Below are positions 61,702 to 64,000 of a DNA stretch of 64,000 nucleotides, piece by piece. A program made the translations under genes and the position numbers. Positions within the stretch are counted from its first letter, which is position 1. Every line of letters starts with the position of its first letter. The DNA is taken from NCBI GenBank assembly GCA_016187935.1, contig JACPIU010000012.1, forward strand, positions 1-64,000. Reading direction: 5' to 3'. This stretch comes from Bdellovibrio sp. (GTDB taxonomy: Bacteria > Bdellovibrionota > Bacteriovoracia > Bacteriovoracales > Bacteriovoracaceae). Under the pieces are notes generated by a model. The model was given only the letters and a program-made list of their open reading frames with translations. It did no database searches and had not been told where the DNA came from.

Positions 61702-62223
61702 TTAGAGCCCTTTTTCGCGCATGGCCTGTTGGCAGGCCTCTTGGACCTTGGGAGTGACTTTTGGGCGCTTGGCGCACTCGCGATAAAAGCGCGCCACTTC
61801 CTCTTCATGAGCGGGTTGGGCACGGGCTATCTTATCCATCTCTTTAATGATTGCCAGGGCGGTGGTTTCATCTTCTGCCAATTCGTCTAAAGCGGTGGTG
61901 ATAAAATCCTTGAAATCTTCTTTTGAGACGGGTTCGCCATAATCTTCTTCGTCGCTCTCTTCTTCGATACTTTCGCTTGCTGATCCCTCGGCATTTTTCT
62001 GGCCTTCAATTCTTGGTGCAGTGGTCTGTCCCTCAGGAGTGGAATTTTCGACTGTGCCTGGGTTGGAGGTTGGAGAAGTGCTTTCAGATACTGGTGATTT
62101 TTTCTCACTACTGGTAGTATCAACCCCTTCAGCGTTTTCGCTGCTTGGGTTGTTGCTAAAAACATACCATGCAATTAAACCACCTAAAATCAAGGCCACA
62201 CCTACAATCCCATACTTCATCAT
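61702..62223 (-). CDS. Membrane-anchored acidic hypothetical protein
   Basis: The protein of 173 residues has an N-terminal TM helix (YGIVGVALILGGLIAWYVF), a Ser/Thr/Pro/Glu-rich linker (about 25-100) and a C-terminal helical domain with two Cys (YRECAKRPK, VQEACQQAM). AGGA lies 7 bases upstream. Probably periplasmic; not recognised. Confidence 0.65.
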   Translation of the reverse strand: MMKYGIVGVALILGGLIAWYVFSNNPSSENAEGVDTTSSEKKSPVSESTSPTSNPGTVENSTPEGQTTAPRIEGQKNAEGSASESIEEESDEEDYGEPVSKEDFKDFITTALDELAEDETTALAIIKEMDKIARAQPAHEEEVARFYRECAKRPKVTPKVQEACQQAMREKGL

Positions 62224-62307
62224 TGGTTTATCCTAAGTTCATACTTATAAGTATTTAGAAGTTAAGGGCATTTTACACTAATTAGGGCGCCAGGTGTAGC
62301 TTGGCCC

Positions 62308-62335
62308 TTGTAGATTTTTTTTGGCTTGCTATAAT
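62308..62335 (+). promoter_or_regulatory. Probable sigma-70 promoter
   Basis: TTGTAG (62308-62313), a 16-bp spacer and TATAAT (62330-62335) form a good housekeeping-type promoter about 63 bp before the start at 62398. It is the best such promoter I found. Confidence 0.5.
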
Positions 62336-62397
62336 GCATATAGTCACTCGGCTTTTCTTACCACTAACAAGAATTAACCTTTCCTTCGAGGCCCAAA

Positions 62398-62880
62398 GTG
62401 CTGAAAAAAAGAAATTTTATCAACCTTTGGAATTTTAAGACGCGCAAATTCGCTCTCAAGCTGGAAGGAACAGTGGAAACATTGCCGAAATCCCCCGAAC
62501 GTTTAGAAGTCTTATTTGCCGGGCTCAAGACCTTAGTGCAACAGAATTTTTCTTTTTCCTTGCTGGATCAGTATCCAAAACTTTTGGAGGCCACTCTCGA
62601 AGCCGGAGTGGAACTCATGCGCATGGGAAGTCGGGGAACATCCCAATATTTTTGGCTGGGGATTTTTTTTGATGCCAAATGGCCGGAAAGAAAGCGAGAA
62701 GTAGATTTTTACCAACTTCTACTCAACATCATGAAGCGAATTAAAGAAAGAGTCTGGATCTGGGGCCGGCGTTTGAAACTAAAACTGGCCAGGCTTTTGT
62801 GGCATCACGGGCCGGCGGATTTTTTGTTTTATCGAAAATTTATTCTAATTGAGGTAAGTGACAGCGGGCTATCTTCGTAG
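62398..62880 (+). CDS. Hypothetical protein
   Basis: The protein of 160 residues has a GTG start with GAGG upstream. It is basic and mostly helical, with a Trp/Lys/Arg-rich C-terminal half (RIKERVWIWGRRLKLKLARLLWHH). No signal peptide; not recognised. It ends 12 bp inside the convergent DTW gene. Confidence 0.6.
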   Translation: MLKKRNFINLWNFKTRKFALKLEGTVETLPKSPERLEVLFAGLKTLVQQNFSFSLLDQYPKLLEATLEAGVELMRMGSRGTSQYFWLGIFFDAKWPERKREVDFYQLLLNIMKRIKERVWIWGRRLKLKLARLLWHHGPADFLFYRKFILIEVSDSGLSS

Positions 62881-63546
62881 ACCGGGTGGACCGGCAGTTG
62901 ATTTCTTCCATGGAATTTTCCCCCGTTCTTTGAGGTTCTGTTCCACCATAATGGTGAAATTTTTAAACAGCGGAGCTGTTTTTTCCTCACCTTCGATCAC
63001 ACTGAGGGCGTGGGCCATGGCCTCGAAGGTGGACATGCCGTCGGCAAAATGCTCACGCCGTAATTTATATTGTGAGGGAGGCATGTTGCGAAGAGAAAAG
63101 CAGGGAATAGTTTTCAAAATTTTTTCCCGATCAATAACTTTGCGCGCTTGCCTCCAGCTTCCGTCGGGCAAAATTAACTGAATGGGCCGCTTTAATTCCA
63201 AAATGGCATCCTTGCTAAGCGGTTGAGAATCCTCCAGAGGAAAAAGATAAAGAGGGGTATACCCCGAGCGAAAAATGGTGCTGACATCCAGGCGTTTGTC
63301 CAGATCCGGCAGCCCACGCACATGCACGCGCGCCATAGGCATACTGAGCGGGGCCAGATTGGCGGAGTTGCTGGTCAAGGCCAGCTCCTTATAATGCATA
63401 ATAATGTCGACGGCCGTTTCGGTTTGAACAGTTTCTAAAGCGGCACAAAAACAAAACTCAAGATTGACTTTGCAGCGTGGACACTTATTGGCAATATTGC
63501 GCAATTTCATCTCCCAGTTTGAATAAGCAGTGTAAAATATCCGCAT
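62869..63546 (-). CDS. DTW-domain tRNA-uridine aminocarboxypropyltransferase-like protein
   Basis: The protein of 225 residues has a zinc-binding Cys cluster (KCPRCKVNLEFCFC), the DTW-type motif DGSWRQARKV and MSTFEAMAHAL. DTW enzymes add the acp group from S-adenosylmethionine to uridine in tRNA (TapT/TuaA type). ATG 63510 is an alternative start. It overlaps the end of the upstream lnt gene by 62 bp, or 26 bp with the shorter start, so both are translated together. Confidence 0.85.
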   Translation of the reverse strand: MRIFYTAYSNWEMKLRNIANKCPRCKVNLEFCFCAALETVQTETAVDIIMHYKELALTSNSANLAPLSMPMARVHVRGLPDLDKRLDVSTIFRSGYTPLYLFPLEDSQPLSKDAILELKRPIQLILPDGSWRQARKVIDREKILKTIPCFSLRNMPPSQYKLRREHFADGMSTFEAMAHALSVIEGEEKTAPLFKNFTIMVEQNLKERGKIPWKKSTAGPPGLRR

Positions 63547-64000
63547 TGTTATGGAAATACCGTCTCCTCAAATACCTTCTCAGGATTGCGGAGCATCCTA
63601 TGTAAATAGCGAACAATAAAAAAGTCGCTCCCTGGCCCAAAAATCGGTAAATGGTTGTTTTGGCAATTATTGGTGTTTGTACCACAATATCAATGGCCTT
63701 TTTTTCATTGAAAGGTAAACGCGGCCCATAGGTCCCATCCGATTCGATGATACCTGTTATGCCTGTTGTGGCAACTCTAATAAACGGAACACCATTTTCA
63801 AGCGCGGGCCACCTTAAAGCAAAAAAGTTTTGCCAGGGTTGCATGGTATTCCCAAACCAAGAATCATTGGCCATGTTCACAAGAAAATGAACGTTTTCAG
63901 GGAGGGCATTGAGATGATTCCTGATTAAATGGAAAAACAAGGACTCAAAGCAAATGACTGTCGCAAATTTTGTCCCATTGTCGAGTTCAAATAAAGCCGT
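63485..64000 (-). CDS. lnt: Apolipoprotein N-acyltransferase, 3' part (runs off window)
   Basis: Only the C-terminal 171 residues are in the window; the 5' end lies beyond 64000. VICFESLFF contains the catalytic Cys region of Lnt, and NMANDSWFGNTMQPWQ and VPFIRVATTGITGIIES match the C-terminal nitrilase fold. A membrane helix (FLLFAIYIGCSAI) follows. Lnt adds the third acyl chain to lipoproteins at the inner membrane, which fits the many lipoproteins in the window. Confidence 0.88.
   Translation of the reverse strand, partial: TALFELDNGTKFATVICFESLFFHLIRNHLNALPENVHFLVNMANDSWFGNTMQPWQNFFALRWPALENGVPFIRVATTGITGIIESDGTYGPRLPFNEKKAIDIVVQTPIIAKTTIYRFLGQGATFLLFAIYIGCSAILRRYLRRRYFHNNADILHCLFKLGDEIAQYCQ

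Overview
The window is a compact bacterial chromosome segment of moderate GC content, with genes on both strands, many 1-20 bp overlaps and almost no classical terminators. I see no tRNA, rRNA, CRISPR array, insertion sequence or phage gene. The gene content suggests a predatory or gliding member of the Bdellovibrionota or a related deltaproteobacterial lineage. The main reasons are a Glt/Agl-type gliding-motor cluster, an abundance of secreted proteins, lipoproteins and outer-membrane proteins, PilZ and HD-GYP-like signalling proteins, and several exported proteins with metalloprotease-like motifs. The lineage is an inference from gene content, not from a marker gene.

Layout. 1-9.3 kb: a secreted beta-propeller protein, a pseudo-receiver/HD-GYP-like protein, two coupled genes (unknown protein and SRPBCC protein), a secreted protein paired with a secreted HExxHxxGxxD protein and a PilZ protein, then a lipoprotein and a Cys-cluster protein. 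9.3-10.1 kb: an 800-bp gap that holds the most intriguing element of the window, an apparent minus-strand RNA unit with an imperfect 17-bp stem, a 23-codon ORF with a good ribosome binding site ending in GAPPGR, and a textbook intrinsic terminator. 10.1-13.8 kb: a histidine kinase and OmpR-type regulator, then a leader with mutually exclusive hairpins before a secreted repeat protein. 13.8-25.9 kb: mostly housekeeping genes (rlmN, an exported EEP-family hydrolase, speA, an acetyl-CoA hydrolase/GNAT fusion, an HtrA protease, a MATE exporter, an acyl-CoA thioesterase), a MotA/ExbB-like plus VWA pair and pyroglutamyl peptidase. 26-31.3 kb: an ABC exporter followed by a degenerate HD-GYP protein, a four-CBS protein and, convergently, a third HD-GYP-like protein.

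31.3-38 kb: an aminotransferase and a MoxR/DUF58/membrane-protein operon, and a DUF547 lipoprotein. 38.1-49.5 kb (minus strand): the gliding-type cluster. In transcription order it is VWA lipoprotein, outer-membrane barrel, GltC-like TPR protein, a small exported protein, TolQ/AglR-like, two ExbD/TolR-like (AglQ/AglS-like), a large TPR protein (GltD-like), a TPR lipoprotein (GltE-like), an FHA/AgmX-type protein (GltG-like) and a small exported protein. The inferred machine is a proton-driven inner-membrane motor coupled through periplasmic TPR and TonB-like parts to the outer membrane.

49.9-58.8 kb: a run of exported proteins (S9 prolyl oligopeptidase, ankyrin protein, Cys-rich repeat protein, FecR/beta-barrel protein, HExxHxxGxxD protein, Ca-binding-repeat protein, lipoprotein). 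58.9-64 kb: menB, folE and a queD-like gene, small envelope proteins, a DTW-domain tRNA modification enzyme and the 3' part of lnt, which runs off the window.
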